Below, one piece after another: positions 10,150 through 21,442 of a stretch of 64,000 nucleotides of DNA. The position numbers and the translations under genes were made by a program. Numbering within the stretch: the stretch's first letter is position 1; each line of letters opens with the position of its first letter. The stretch lies in contig CM058230.1 of NCBI GenBank assembly GCA_030180135.1, forward strand, positions 101,981,503 to 102,045,502, in the 5' to 3' direction. The notes beneath the pieces were generated by a model. It had not been told where the DNA came from, ran no database searches, and saw only the letters and a program-made list of their open reading frames with translations. The DNA is from Orychophragmus violaceus. Taxonomy: Eukaryota > Streptophyta > Magnoliopsida > Brassicales > Brassicaceae.

Positions 10150-11645
10150 TTAGAGGTCTTTTGGGGAAAGCCAGACTTCTTTCGAAGTCTTATGCTATTA
10201 GCTATATTGCCAATATTATTCAAAAAATGATTTAAAAATAATTACCATATATAAGAATGTAAAACTCATGCAGAAGGAACATATAAAACTAACACATATT
10301 TATAAAAATTAAAATCAACAAAATTAATCACAAATATAGAATAAAATGCATTTTTAAAGTTTTTAACATTTCAGACGGCTATAGCTGTCTGATAAAAGTG
10401 AAACTAGACCTCTATGGCAGTCTGGAAAAAGGGGTATTTTGCAATTGAAATCGAAATGTCAGACAGCGGATGCAGTCTGAAATCCATCAGACAGCATACG
10501 CTGTCTGCTTTGGAAATTTTGTCAGACAGCTTATGAAGTCTGAGAAAAAAGGGTAGTTTTGCAATTGGATTTGAATTGCCAGACTTCTCCGAGAAGTCTG
10601 ATAATTCCTAGAAGTCTGAGAGGGTAGCTTTGCAATTGAATTTGAATTGTCAGACTTCTCTAAGAAGTCTGATAATTTTCAGACTTCTTATGTTGTCTGA
10701 CAAGAATTTCAGACGGCAAGGGAAGTCTGATAAAAAACATCGCATTTTCGGTTTTTATCCAGCGTTGACCAAAATTCGATTTTTCAGATGTCTATAGCCG
10801 TCTGACAAGAGTTTGAAATTTCAGATGTCTATAGCCGTCTGATGTTATTTTCCCTATTTTCAGACAGATTTAGAAGTCTGACGATTTTTTTGCTTATTCT
10901 GGTCAACATCTGAAAATTTGGGTCAATTGCAGTTTCTACCCCTCCTTTTTGTCAGACATCGGATCCCGTCTGACAAAAAGTCAAAAATCGGTCAATTTCT
11001 TGTCAGACTACATAAGAAGTCTGACTAAAAAATCAAATTTGAATCAATTGCAAAACTACCCTCTTCTTATTTTGACTTCTTGGTGACGTCAGATAAATTT
11101 TTTTTTGTTTTCAAAGGAATTTCTCAGACTTCTATGGAAGTCTGTCAATTGAAAGTCAATTGCAAAACTACCCTCTCGTTGACCATAATTTTTCATCAGA
11201 CTTCGTGGGAAGTCTGAAATCGCGAAACGGATCTGAAAATCGGGGGATCTTGTGAAAAATCACATAAATCTGATTTTGAGCTCGTTTTTACCTTCTCCAA
11301 ACACTCAAAACTTTTAGTTACACCAATACCCAACAAACCCAACCATTTTTATGCAAGAATGACCAAAATCGCAATAGATCCAAATTTTAAAATTTTGTAG
11401 AACGTGAATTAAAGAGTTTTTTGGATGAAATTGGAGAGAAAATAGGAGAATAGAAGGTTGTGAACTCTAATATGGAGTTTTGATTGGTCGAAATTGGTTG
11501 TGTGAGGCATTAGGAGCTCAAAATTGGTTGTTAATGGTGTTTGAGTGAACTGAAGAAGATGACAGTTTCGTAATTAAGTTAGATCTAAAGGGTTTTTTGG
11601 CCTTTTGGTAAAAATATCAGACTTCATATGAAGTCTGACGATGGC
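10150..11645. repeat. right palindrome array of the Mutator-like element
   Basis: About 20 short palindromes lie at 40-110 bp spacing. Arm variants include CAGACTTC/GAAGTCTG, CAGACAGC/GCTGTCTG and CAGACGGC paired with GCTGTCTG. Between them, a module 'GGGTAGTTTTGCAATTG' recurs in plus orientation near 10433, 10552 and 10621, and in minus orientation near 10925, 11050 and 11155. This module resembles the element's own terminal repeat. No coding frame runs through the region. Confidence 0.8.
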
Positions 11646-11730
11646 ATTATCGTGAATACACAGATTATTAGGGGGATATATTAGCAAAGGGAAAAAAGAA
11701 AAAGGGGAAGGATAGTTTCAGGGTTGACTT

Positions 11731-11760
11731 CAATTTTAGGGGCATTTTTGCAAACAGCCC
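11731..11760 (-). repeat. right terminal inverted repeat of the Mutator-like element
   Basis: Read on the minus strand it begins GGGCTGTTTGCAAAAATGCC. It is directly followed by the 9-bp duplication AAAAATATA at 11761-11769. Confidence 0.75.
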
Positions 11761-11769
11761 AAAAATATA

Positions 11770-12174
11770 CACTAAAACAGTTTTACATCAGTCGTATTAA
11801 ATAAATGAAGGAATCTAACAAAATGAAAAATCTCGGGATGTACAAAATAGAAAGAAAAGGAAAGAGAAGTATAGCTTTGCTTGTAAAATCGAAAAGCTAT
11901 TCCCCAAATCGCTAATTATTACACCTTTGCACTTAATTGGATTTACCAAAATGGAAATGCGGCAAAAGAAAAGATCTTTCCTTGACCCTTCACGTGAAAG
12001 GATTCTCTCTCTTAACAATATCATGTTTATATATGTATATGTATGGGAGTGCTTATATATATTTGAGCATCTATAATTGGACTGGAGACTTTCTTGCTCA
12101 TTTATTTTTGTATAATATAGATATATACAAAGAATCTTGTCGCATGATAAATGCATTTACATACCCTTTGTTAA
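11770..12174. other. AT-rich intergenic sequence, nothing recognised
   Basis: Only short overlapping frames on both strands; no motif or repeat was seen. Confidence 0.5.
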
Positions 12175-12416
12175 ACACATACAACGTCGTTATTTAGGTA
12201 GGTTTCTTAAAAAAAAAATATTAAAATATTATGGGTCTCATGTGAGACTCACATGAATAGTTAACAAATTGTGCTCAAAAGTCTTTAGCTAAGAGATGAT
12301 TTCTTCCTTGTAGTGCTATATGATTGGTCAATTTTTTTTTTCGTCTGTAAAAAAAAAAATTATTAAAATTTTTTTTAAAGAAACTTACTACCCAAGGATC
12401 ATAGTTGTTCATGGTC
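12175..12416. mobile_element. MITE, probably PIF/Harbinger-type
   Basis: Imperfect inverted ends are clearest at 12198-12230 (GTAGGTTTCTTAAAAAA) versus 12358-12390 on the minus strand (GTAAGTTTCTTTAAAAAA). The outer right end on the minus strand reads TAA|GACCATGAACAAC, typical of plant MITEs with a 3-bp TAA/TTA duplication; the left end (after TAA at 12172-12174) is more diverged. About 240 bp, non-coding. Confidence 0.5.
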
Positions 12417-13723
12417 TTACATGCATAGTTCCATGCAAGGAGAAAACATGCTTTCCAAATTCAATATCTAAACCGTTTGCCATTTGATCATATTGGCTTA
12501 TAAATGTTCTTGAATGATTCATTCCCGTATTAGTTTTCTTACTATTTATTCTCTCACATTTTCGAATTTGAAATCAGTTACACTCCATAAATATTACCAG
12601 CTGTTTCATTCATTCGATTTTTTTTTTTATGTGCGTGTGAATTTGCATGGAAAATGATTCTGAAGGGATGGGAAATCTCAAGTTCGATCCAAGTCAAATC
12701 AACTTAATACAAAAGTCTAAAATATAGTATATTTTAAGTAATGAAAATAAACAGTGTCGACATTAAATGAATGATAATTAGGAGTTGGTAGATGAGGAGC
12801 AGTCGTCAATAAGGACAAAGGAGATGGATGTGCTTTTTAGTGTGGATAACACATAGCGATCCCATATGTATTTATTTGCACTTAATAATAATTCTTTTAA
12901 GCACAAGAATTTTAAGTGTGATCCGTGGATGGTTACGGTCGACCCGCAAATGGATATGATCGGCCTGCAGACGATTACAGTCGACTCGATTGCTTGCACT
13001 CGTTCATAATTTCGGCAATTGGCCTATTATGGTTTCTTTTTGAACTCGCCTTTTTCTTTAGAGAAATCCTGGGATTTTTCCTTCCTTTCTCATGATCTTT
13101 ATCCTAACCTTAAACCGCATTCAATTTTCTTTAACACTCGCCGGCCAAATCTCTTCTTAACCGGCCAAGTCTCCTCTCTTTTCATGCCTTAAGTCTCACA
13201 CCCATTTTTCCTTAAACCACATGGTTTCTTTAGATGTTCCAGGGACTCTTCTTTGTGTGTGTCCTCACGGTTTCCTTGATGAAAGCTGCCCCCAATCCTC
13301 CTTGAAAATCGCCATCTAAATATTTCTTAGAACTATTTAAGAAATATGTGCCCCCTTGATTTCTCCTTTTTGTCCCGCGGTTTTGCTTAGTGAATTTCTG
13401 TGATTTTTCTTCTTGTGGATGTTCATGATTGCACTGATAAACTGCCCAAGACCTCTCTCTTAAACTTCGGCCATCCCTCTTTAAGATGACCGGCCAACTC
13501 CTTCTTTTCTTCCATAAATCTTCACGGTTTTGCCTTGAAGATTTCTGGGTATTTCCTCTAGTTCATGTGCGTGTGGAGATCATGCCCAACCTTGCCTTAA
13601 AACCGCCGGCAATCCGTTGGGGATTCTGGCCATGAAGCCCTTACTCCTTGGCCTTGAAGTCTTACGATTTCTTTTGGGACATTACTGAGTTTTTATCTTA
13701 GTTTTTATGGTGTTTATAGGCGT
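12417..13723. other. unassigned sequence, possibly old retroelement
   Basis: No gene recognised. The stretch 13020-13720 repeats phrases such as 'ccggcca' and 'cacggttt' in a C/T-rich strand, which suggests an old LTR or untranslated repeat, but I cannot name it. Confidence 0.35.
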
Positions 13724-14028
13724 GTGGAGAATGAAAAAACCCACCAATGGCTTCCTCGTTTTTGGGCCCAACTGCGGAAGAGGCTCGGGTCATTGTCTAG
13801 TTGCACATGCAAAGCTCGGTTCGTATGGTTTCACTTTGTGGTCAGAGGTGCAGTCGCAGGTTTCTCTGCTTCAATGAAGGTGTTTGGGCCGGAGATCTCT
13901 GTTCCAGTTCACTTTCTAGTGGTCTTCTGTCCCAGTGAGCTTCTTGTGGCGTGTTTTCCTTACTGTGGTGATCCTGTGTCACCGGTTCTTTTCTGGGACG
14001 CTCGTCTACTGGTCTCTCCGGTTGTTTC
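13724..14028 (+). mobile_element. possible LINE-type 3' region, left part (split by C4)
   Basis: This piece and 21076-21441 become continuous when C4 and one copy of its duplication GTTTC are removed. The joined sequence is G/T-rich with an open but low-information frame. It ends in '..catcaaagtttgtcaaaaaa' directly before an unrelated repeat, which looks like the A-rich tail of a plant LINE. No reverse-transcriptase motif is present in this fragment. Confidence 0.4.
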
Positions 14029-14704
14029 TGTTGGGAATGTCCTGAAATCTACTGTACTATCTCTAGAAAGTATGATAAATGTCGAGATCAGACATAAGTC
14101 ATAAATACTGGGTGATCATGATGGCTTGCTAGAGTCCGCTCTTGATCTATAAGTTTAGGACTTATTACCAGTATTGTATGATCCCAAAGGGTCACACACC
14201 ATAGCTAACGGGAAAGTTAAGATGGAATTAATACGGTAAGATGCAGTGGCATTTACTGTATTTGTACAGAGAGTTGGGCAGACAACAAATGGGCTTTTGT
14301 CTGATTTGTGTCTTGGGCCCAAAAGTCTAATGGACCATTAGTTTAATTAATTAAACTTGGGCCCATTAGTGAGTTAATAAATTGCAACATGGGTTATGAA
14401 ACCCTAATGTTGGTTGGCGTTTTTGGAGCTAGGTGGCCGCGGCTCTCTCTCCTCCCAATCGTCTCTCTCTCTGTCTTGATTCCATCCGGTCTAGCAGCCA
14501 TCCCCTGCTTGTAAGAGTGTGAATACCAAAGGAGGAACAGGTACTCATCTGTTCTAATCTGATCTCGTCATTACCACCATTCCGCTGCAAAAGGTAATGT
14601 CCAGGTTTGTTTTATGATTCAGTTACAAGAACTTAGATCTGTTTAAGATTATGTGCTAGGTTGCAATTTGGGAATTGAACCATGGAAAAACGCATAATCC
14701 TACA
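14029..14704 (+). repeat. 5' LTR of C4
   Basis: 676 bp; contains a CT-rich pyrimidine tract and several GGGCCCA motifs. It differs from the 3' LTR at about 14518 (A versus G). Confidence 0.9.
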
Positions 14705-14705
14705 G

Positions 14706-14717
14706 TGGTATCAGAGC
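14706..14717 (+). promoter_or_regulatory. primer binding site of C4
   Basis: TGGTATCAGAGC one base after the LTR; initiator tRNA-Met type. Confidence 0.9.
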
Positions 14718-16337
14718 CTAGGTCATTAGGTTTTTGTTTTTTGGATCTTTGTATGAATTGATTTTGACTTTGCTTAATAATCATAAGTGTTTGTTATGAT
14801 TCGATAATGGAAAAGTCAGATTCAATATTTGAAATCGCATGATAAGAATCGCTGTTGACTTTGTCTAAATAATTAAGAATCGATTTGATTGATTATGAAG
14901 TTAAGAATCGATTGTTTAATGAATAAGGACAAAAAAAATCGTTTTGTCATGAATCGATAACATTGCGGTTGACTTTGCTTTTAATTAATGTATGTCACGA
15001 TTGAATAAGGTCATGATCAATTTGCAGATCGATTGAATAAGCGTATTTGATAATTAAACATGTGATGATCGTTTTGTCCTTTAGTGCTTATTGAATTAAT
15101 TTGGAATCAACTGTTGTGTTGTAATTGGATATCGCTTGGTTTGATAATCACGATCGTAAACAATTTGTTGACTTTGTTAATGTTTAATGAATCGTTTGAT
15201 TATTAATTAGTCAATGAAAGCGATCGATGTTGACTTTGCTTTGCTTGATTACAAGAATCGATTTGATAGAACGATGTCAAAATCATGTTTTGTCTTCAAG
15301 TGTACGTGATGAAACGATTTTGAAAAAATCAAATTCAATGTTGAGAATCGATTTGTTGATAGGTTGGTTAAGATTTTGAATCAATTAATTATTTATTTAA
15401 TTATTTATGGTTCAAGCGGTTAACCCAAATCGCGGTTTGCTGGAAATTATTTAATACAATTGGTATTATTTAATTTCTGGTTAAACCGGATTTAAATTCA
15501 AAAATTGAATTTTAACCTAAACCGAAGGCTGGTCTAAGTTTGATTTGGTTGGACCAAATAATTTAGAGCTGGTCTGGTTTAGTAAATAACCGATGGTTTT
15601 GATAGTTAATTTGGTCTTGGACCATAATTAATAAACCGACTCGGTTATGTCAAATTATTGGGCCAACTGGAATTCTATGGTCTTGGGCCAAGAATTGGGC
15701 CTATAATTTGTGACCCAACCTAAAATATTATAAAATATTAAATTAGAAATTTCTACTTTTAGAATGTTTCTAAATTTAGAAAGTTTCTAAAACAAGTAAG
15801 TTTCCCAAAATAGTAATCTTCTATTTTTTGGAAATAAAACTTAAAATCCTCAAAACCAATATCAAGCTTGGATGTCTTTCCAATCTTGTCAGCTACTTAA
15901 CGCTTATTCGATTACAGATATGGCTTACAGTGTGAGGTGTCTGTTTTCGCGTAAGTAAAGTAGTATATAGTCACTAATTTCATTGGGAGTCCCAGACTTT
16001 AGTGATTATTTGGCTGTAAGAGATTGGTTTTCTTGACTGGGCCATCGGGAGTCCCGGGCCTTGAGACATCTGGTGTATTGGGCCTTGGGCCCAATTCACA
16101 ACCGAGAGTTATATGAGATATAACTAGCTGTGTGTATGCTTACCAAGTAAAGCTAATTCCGGGTGACGGCCAGTGGCCCACTTTGGATTTAGCTGAACAT
16201 GGGTCTCGAAATCATTGCATTCTTATGAGGTTAAACAAAGAAATTTTGAATGCAATGCGAGTTTTCTTATAAGTTATTAAGATTACTCTTTTAATGAACT
16301 AAATAACTAAAACTCTATTTATCTCTAAATTTCAGCT
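14718..16337 (+). other. C4 leader, non-coding
   Basis: Long leader with many AATCGAT/GATTGA words at 14870-15370, A/T-rich 'tagaaagtttc' repeats at 15755-15840, paired GGGAGTCCC motifs near 15988 and 16048, and TTTCAGCT directly before the gag ATG. The same order of motifs occurs in C1, C2 and C3. Confidence 0.7.
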
Positions 16338-17045
16338 ATGACTAGCACAAACAATCAAAACACTTTCTCGATCCGGTCTGTCCTTGAGATGGACAAACTG
16401 AACGGATCAAATTTCTTGACTTGGTCGCGGAACCTAAGGCTAGTCCTTAGGCAGGAGAGAAAGGACTATGTCCTTGAGAAAGCTCTCCCCGAGAGGATCG
16501 GGTCCAAAGCCTCTCATGCAGTATATGATGCTTGGAATAAGCATTATAATGATGCGGTAGATGTGCGTGGTCTGATATTGGCTACCATGGACTCAAACTT
16601 GCAGAAGCAATATGAGAACATGGAGTCGCCAATAGAGATGATCAGCAGCCTGAAATTGAAATTTCAGGAGCAGGTAAGAGTGGAGAGATACCAATTGGTT
16701 AAATCTCTCACTAGCTGCAAGACTGAACTGCATGATATGCTCAAGACAGTTGAGCCAAACGTGAAGAGTACCCTGTACAATCTCATGAAGGAGAAGGGTA
16801 GGTTTACTAAACCTAATGCTGACAAGGGTGAAGACAAAGTTGTCCAGATTTTGAATCATGGCAAGCGTGTGTCTTCTGAGCCCGAGTCAGATACCTCTTA
16901 CGTTGGTAAGTGCTGCTACTGTAAAGAGACTGGGCATTGGAAAAGAGATTGCATTAAATTCATGGAAGATTATGAGGAGTTGAAGTTGATGTATGAAACT
17001 ACTTCCTCATGTATTCATGTTATTACTTCAAGTTATACCTTATAG
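16338..17045 (+). CDS. shortened Copia Gag of C4, 235 aa
   Basis: The N-terminal Gag region aligns with C3 and C1 ('NTFSIRSVLE', 'LTWSRNLRLVL'). A CCHC zinc knuckle 'CCYCKETGHWKRDC' is present at about residues 193-206. Compared with C3, roughly 60 residues of the middle Gag domain are missing in frame (after 'ERYQLVKSLTSCKTE', resuming at 'LHDMLKT'). The frame ends at a stop before the protease, so no Gag-Pol can be made. It stayed open while pol decayed, which may be chance or may reflect retained Gag function; the sequence alone does not decide. The start matches the ATG used by the other copies. Confidence 0.65.
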   Translation: MTSTNNQNTFSIRSVLEMDKLNGSNFLTWSRNLRLVLRQERKDYVLEKALPERIGSKASHAVYDAWNKHYNDAVDVRGLILATMDSNLQKQYENMESPIEMISSLKLKFQEQVRVERYQLVKSLTSCKTELHDMLKTVEPNVKSTLYNLMKEKGRFTKPNADKGEDKVVQILNHGKRVSSEPESDTSYVGKCCYCKETGHWKRDCIKFMEDYEELKLMYETTSSCIHVITSSYTL

Positions 17046-19550
17046 GTATTGGATACTAGTTGCGGCACTGATATTTGTTATAATATGCAGAGCCTGAGCA
17101 ACAGTATAACGTTGAAGGAAGGGCAAGTGGAACTGCGTGTCTGTAAGGAGCTTGGGATGCTGCCTCAGCCGTAGGGTTTTCACTTGTAGATGCCTTTGAG
17201 GCTTGGTTTTATTGAGTAATTGCTACAATGTACCTGCTTTAAGCAGAGTTGTCTTTCATTTTCTTGTAAGAATTTGAATGTTTTTCATTTTGATAAAAGA
17301 CAAGTTTTGTTCTTTTGATCTTAATGAAATATTAATTGTAGCACCCTATTCAAGGAATGGGTTTTATATCTTAAACCATAGAGTGCCTAAAATGTAACAT
17401 AAATACCGCAATTGGTTTAAATCTGATGAATTAAAACCTGATTTTTCTTGGCATAAATGTTTTGGTCACATAGAGTAAGTCAGATTCAGAAACCCCATAG
17501 TTATGGACTTTTGGGCTCATTTGAATGGATATCTTATGAGACTTGAATTCTGCTTACTGGACCAAAAGACAAAGGGCCCATCTTAGCCGAGCTAGAGAAA
17601 GGCCCAAAGACTTATTGGAGATTGAACATACTCATGTATGTGGTCCGATGAGCAGTAATGCCAGAGAAAATTTTCTGTACTTCATTGTCTCTACTAATTA
17701 CTTCAGTGAGAATGACTGTGTTCATTTGATGAGACACAAGTCGGAATTCTTTGACATGGTCGAAAGAGTTCCAGAATGAAGTATAGAATCTGAATGACAG
17801 AAGTATTAAGACTCTGGATTAGATCACGAGTGAGAATACTTAAGTCATTGATTGTGTGATCATCTGAATGAGTGTGAAGTCGTTTCACAGCTCAATTCTC
17901 CTGAAAACCTTGAGGTATTTCTGTGAGAAAGAATCAGATCTTATTAGAAATGATTAAAGATGAGTCACACGAATCTTCCATAATATTCTTTAAGAATAAC
18001 GCTCTAAAATATCTAAGTTTACGCTGAAATAGTTCCACCAATATCAGTTGAAAGACACCACGTAAATGTGGATTGGAATCGATCCAAATTCGTCTTTACT
18101 GAGTATTTGTAATTGTGCTACTTCGCTGGTTGTCCTAGGGAAACCAAGGCTTGTTACTTTTACGTCCATTCTGTTTTCTAAGAAGGGAAGTTATTTTCAA
18201 GAAGAACAGTGGGAGTAAAAGTATAACTCGAAGAAATTCGAGAAATATAGGAGGCTGCTCAACCTGTTGAGGGAGAGCAACGGATGGATTTACAGATTTC
18301 TGTAGAATCTACACCTGTAGAGCCTGAAGTTCGCAGATATGAATGAATCAGTCACTAATCCGAGAGTGATTTCTCGTCATTAGTTGAACCTGATGATCAT
18401 TGAAAGTTCGCATGATCTGATGATCATTGAAAGCGACGAATCTGCGAAATTCAAAGAAGCGAAAGTGAGCCCGGACTCCGAAAAATTACATTTTGTGTAA
18501 GTTAGCTTCATCGATCCATTCATGGATGGAAGCAAACATATCGGAGTTGGAATCTTCGTTCTGTTGAAGTAGTCAAGGTTTTGACTTGAACAGGAACGAA
18601 ATGGAACTGTGCGTTTACTAATAGATAAGTGGGAGCGATGTTGCATTTCTCATAGTGTATGTCGATGACATACTGATTCTCGGATATAACGTCCCAATGC
18701 TGCAGTCGGTGGAGGACTGGTTTGGGAGTTGGTTTTATGATTGACATGGGTAAAGCCACGTATGTTCTTGGATTTTGGATCTAAAGATAGAGATCCAAAA
18801 GAGCTGGTAGGACAAAGTCAGGATTCTCATTTTGACAAAGTCCTACACGTAATCAGCAATCCAAGAAGGGTTTTATGCCAATGTCACATGGCAATTCATT
18901 AAGCAAGATACAGTGTCCTGCGATATCTGCTGAGCTTGAATGCATGGATAGGATTCCATATGCGTCGGCAATTGGATCTATCATGTATGCCATGACACGT
19001 ACTTGTTTTGATGTAGCTTTAATGTTAAGCAAGACAAGTAAAGACCAGTCAAATCCAGCAAAGAATCACTGGATTGCCGTAAAGAATATCCTAAAGTATT
19101 TGAGGAATACTAAGGATAAGTTCTTGATTTACGGAGAAAGTGAAGTGCTAAAAGTCGGTAGAGTCTGAAAGGCAAGTTTCCAATAGACAAAGATAATTCC
19201 TGGTCACAGTCCGGCTATATTTTGTGTCTGTCTGGCGGTGCAAGGCACTGTAGCTGACTCCATGACTTAAGCTGAACATTTCGCAGCTTGAGAAGCGGCG
19301 AAAGAGATTGTTTGAAAAGAAGAGTTCATCACTGAACTTGATGTGATTCCCAGCGTAGATGAGACTAGCTGCACATCAGAGGTCCAAACACCTTAAGGGT
19401 AGGTATAACCTATTCCGTGAGATAAATGACAGAGGTGTTAAGTAGATAAGCAAGTTTCATCGAATGAGAACATTGCTAATCTATTAACGAAGCCACTCCT
19501 TAGGCCTAAGCACGAGTCGCGGACTGTAGCTGTAGGATGAGTGAAATTAA
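17046..19550 (+). pseudogene. decayed Copia pol of C4
   Basis: Recognisable scraps in several frames follow the order of an intact Copia pol. A protease-like piece lies near 17055-17110 ('DTSCGTDICYNMQSL'), and integrase pieces at 17543-17779 (including 'HVCGPMSSNAREN'). Reverse-transcriptase scraps lie around 18650-18730 ('YVDDILILGYNVPMLQSV'). RNase H pieces run from 18875 to 19510 ('MPMSHGNSLSKIQCP', 'NHWIAVKNILKYLRNTKDKF'). Stops, frameshifts and deletions occur throughout, so no enzyme can be produced. Confidence 0.85.
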
Positions 19551-20394
19551 GATGTAGTCTTGATTTCAGTGGGAGTTTGTAAAGGGCTTTACTTAGTTGT
19601 TTTGAAAAGTTCATGTAAACATAATATTTTATGTTTATGAAATCTATGATTTCTGGATTATTTTAACTGTGATATAAATAATCGTTCCAAAATGATTCAT
19701 GTCATTATATATGGGCCATCGAAGTACATGAGTAGACTTGATCCTGAAACCCCATATTTAACGAAATGACATAAATCATAGTGTCCATAGTCGAAGGTTG
19801 TTGAAATTGGAACACCAACAACCGCTTGAGACTAGATTGTGTTGAGACTTATGACCAAGTTTCGAGGGGTCATTGATGCGCGGCATCAAAGTCGACACAT
19901 AGGTATATGTAGGGGAGCATATGACCGGACATGGCCCGCTGATGAGAACTCTGCAAGATATTAATATCTGTGTCATAAGAGATTCTCATATACGACTATA
20001 GAGTATAGTCCTTAGACCTGAGTTCGCATGCATGTGGCTGCACATGAAGTGATGCGCTTTGATCATTGTCTAACGCTGTTTCGTAACTGGGAGCTATAAG
20101 GACCTTGGTTGGGTGTATTATGAATTGTGTAGTTCATAGTGATGGAACAAGATGGGATTTGTCCCTGCCGTTTAACGGAGGTAATATCTCTAGGCCAATC
20201 GGAGACTTGATAGCTGGTAAGAGAGTGGCCACTCCCAAACGGACTTGCCCAAGTCGTTTGCATTGTCAGTATCAAATCTGGTCCGATGAACATGGTCTGG
20301 CTATATAAGGATGACACGCATCTTGCCTTATGCCAGATCGAGATATTATGACAAAAGGACTAGGGAATGTAGGATTCCAGTACAAGTGGGAGAT
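19551..20394 (+). other. C4 3' non-coding region
   Basis: About 840 bp between the pol remnant and the 3' LTR, conserved in all four Copia copies. It has a hairpin GGTTGTTG..CAACAACC at 19796-19823 and GACTATAGAGTATAGTC near 19994. The purine tract is at its end. Confidence 0.7.
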
Positions 20395-21070
20395 TGTTGG
20401 GAATGTCCTGAAATCTACTGTACTATCTCTAGAAAGTATGATAAATGTCGAGATCAGACATAAGTCATAAATACTGGGTGATCATGATGGCTTGCTAGAG
20501 TCCGCTCTTGATCTATAAGTTTAGGACTTATTACCAGTATTGTATGATCCCAAAGGGTCACACACCATAGCTAACGGGAAAGTTAAGATGGAATTAATAC
20601 GGTAAGATGCAGTGGCATTTACTGTATTTGTACAGAGAGTTGGGCAGACAACAAATGGGCTTTTGTCTGATTTGTGTCTTGGGCCCAAAAGTCTAATGGA
20701 CCATTAGTTTAATTAATTAAACTTGGGCCCATTAGTGAGTTAATAAATTGCAACATGGGTTATGAAACCCTAATGTTGGTTGGCGTTTTTGGAGCTAGGT
20801 GGCCGCGGCTCTCTCTCCTCCCAATCGTCTCTCTCTCTGTCTTGATTCCATCCGGTCTAGCAGCCATCCCCTGCTTGTAAGAGTGTGGATACCAAAGGAG
20901 GAACAGGTACTCATCTGTTCTAATCTGATCTCGTCATTACCACCATTCCGCTGCAAAAGGTAATGTCCAGGTTTGTTTTATGATTCAGTTACAAGAACTT
21001 AGATCTGTTTAAGATTATGTGCTAGGTTGCAATTTGGGAATTGAACCATGGAAAAACGCATAATCCTACA
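20395..21070 (+). repeat. 3' LTR of C4
   Basis: 676 bp, nearly identical to 14029-14704; followed by GTTTC (21071-21075). Confidence 0.9.
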
Positions 21071-21075
21071 GTTTC

Positions 21076-21441
21076 TTGTTTGCTGCTGTTGTTCTACGGT
21101 TGTGCGCTGTGGTCATCATTCATGTTGGCTCGATGGAGTTGCTTTGGTGCAAGAGGTCTTCTCTCTTTGGTTTTGTAAGCTTCTCGGCCTTGACAAGGTG
21201 GGCTTCTCTTCTCTTTTAGGTTTTCCTCGTCCCTTGCTCCTCCTTTTGTATTCGGGTTCTCGGGTCTTAACTTCTCTTCGGCTAACTCTCGGCGATCGTG
21301 TTAGCATCATGTTGTATCCTTTTGTGGTTCTAGATGTTGTATATTAGCATTTGTTTCCATATGTTATTCTTATTTCCTATCTTATCATGATGTAATAACC
21401 TCATTCATCTTTATATTAATGCATCAAAGTTTGTCAAAAAA
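21076..21441 (+). mobile_element. possible LINE-type 3' region, right part with A-rich tail
   Basis: Continuation of 13724-14028 after C4. It ends in '..gcatcaaagtttgtcaaaaaa' immediately before the inverted-repeat element at 21443. No catalytic motif is present, so the assignment rests on the tail and the junction. Confidence 0.4.
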
Positions 21442-21442
21442 G

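Larger units (their letters stand above)
1514..11760. mobile_element. Mutator-like DNA transposon (non-autonomous), 10.2 kb including a nested LTR element
   Basis: The element is bounded by a perfect 9-bp direct repeat AAAAATATA (1505-1513 and 11761-11769), the duplication length typical of Mutator-like elements. Its ends form an imperfect terminal inverted repeat: GGGGGAATTGCTAAAAATG inward from 1514, and GGGCTGTTTGCAAAAATGCC inward from 11760 on the minus strand; both continue with TTTAAATTG/CTAAAATTG. GGG ends with an AAAATGCCC block recall Arabidopsis VANDAL/MULE ends. Without the gag-only element (2846-7936 plus its 5-bp duplication) it is about 5.15 kb. No MURA-type transposase is visible, so it would depend on a helper. 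The interior is dominated by short palindromes. Confidence 0.8.
14029..21070 (+). mobile_element. Copia-type LTR retrotransposon C4, pol-dead but recently inserted
   Basis: 676-bp LTRs (14029-14704, 20395-21070) start TGTTGGG and end CCTACA, flanked by the duplication GTTTC (14024-14028, 21071-21075). The PBS is at 14706-14717 and the purine tract AGTGGGAGA directly precedes the 3' LTR. I saw one difference between the LTRs. The interior is badly decayed relative to C3: a shortened gag ORF survives, and pol is broken by many stops, frameshifts and deletions. C4 is therefore best explained as a non-autonomous copy mobilised by related intact elements. Confidence 0.9.

Noticed and set aside
10150..11645. 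Regularly spaced short repeats resembling a CRISPR array
   Set aside because: The repeats are variable palindromes with irregular 40-110 bp spacing in a plant transposon; there are no constant repeats, unique equal-length spacers or cas genes.
12309..12320. 'CTTGTAGTG' as a CACTA end
   Set aside because: No subterminal repeats and no partner end nearby; chance match inside a MITE.
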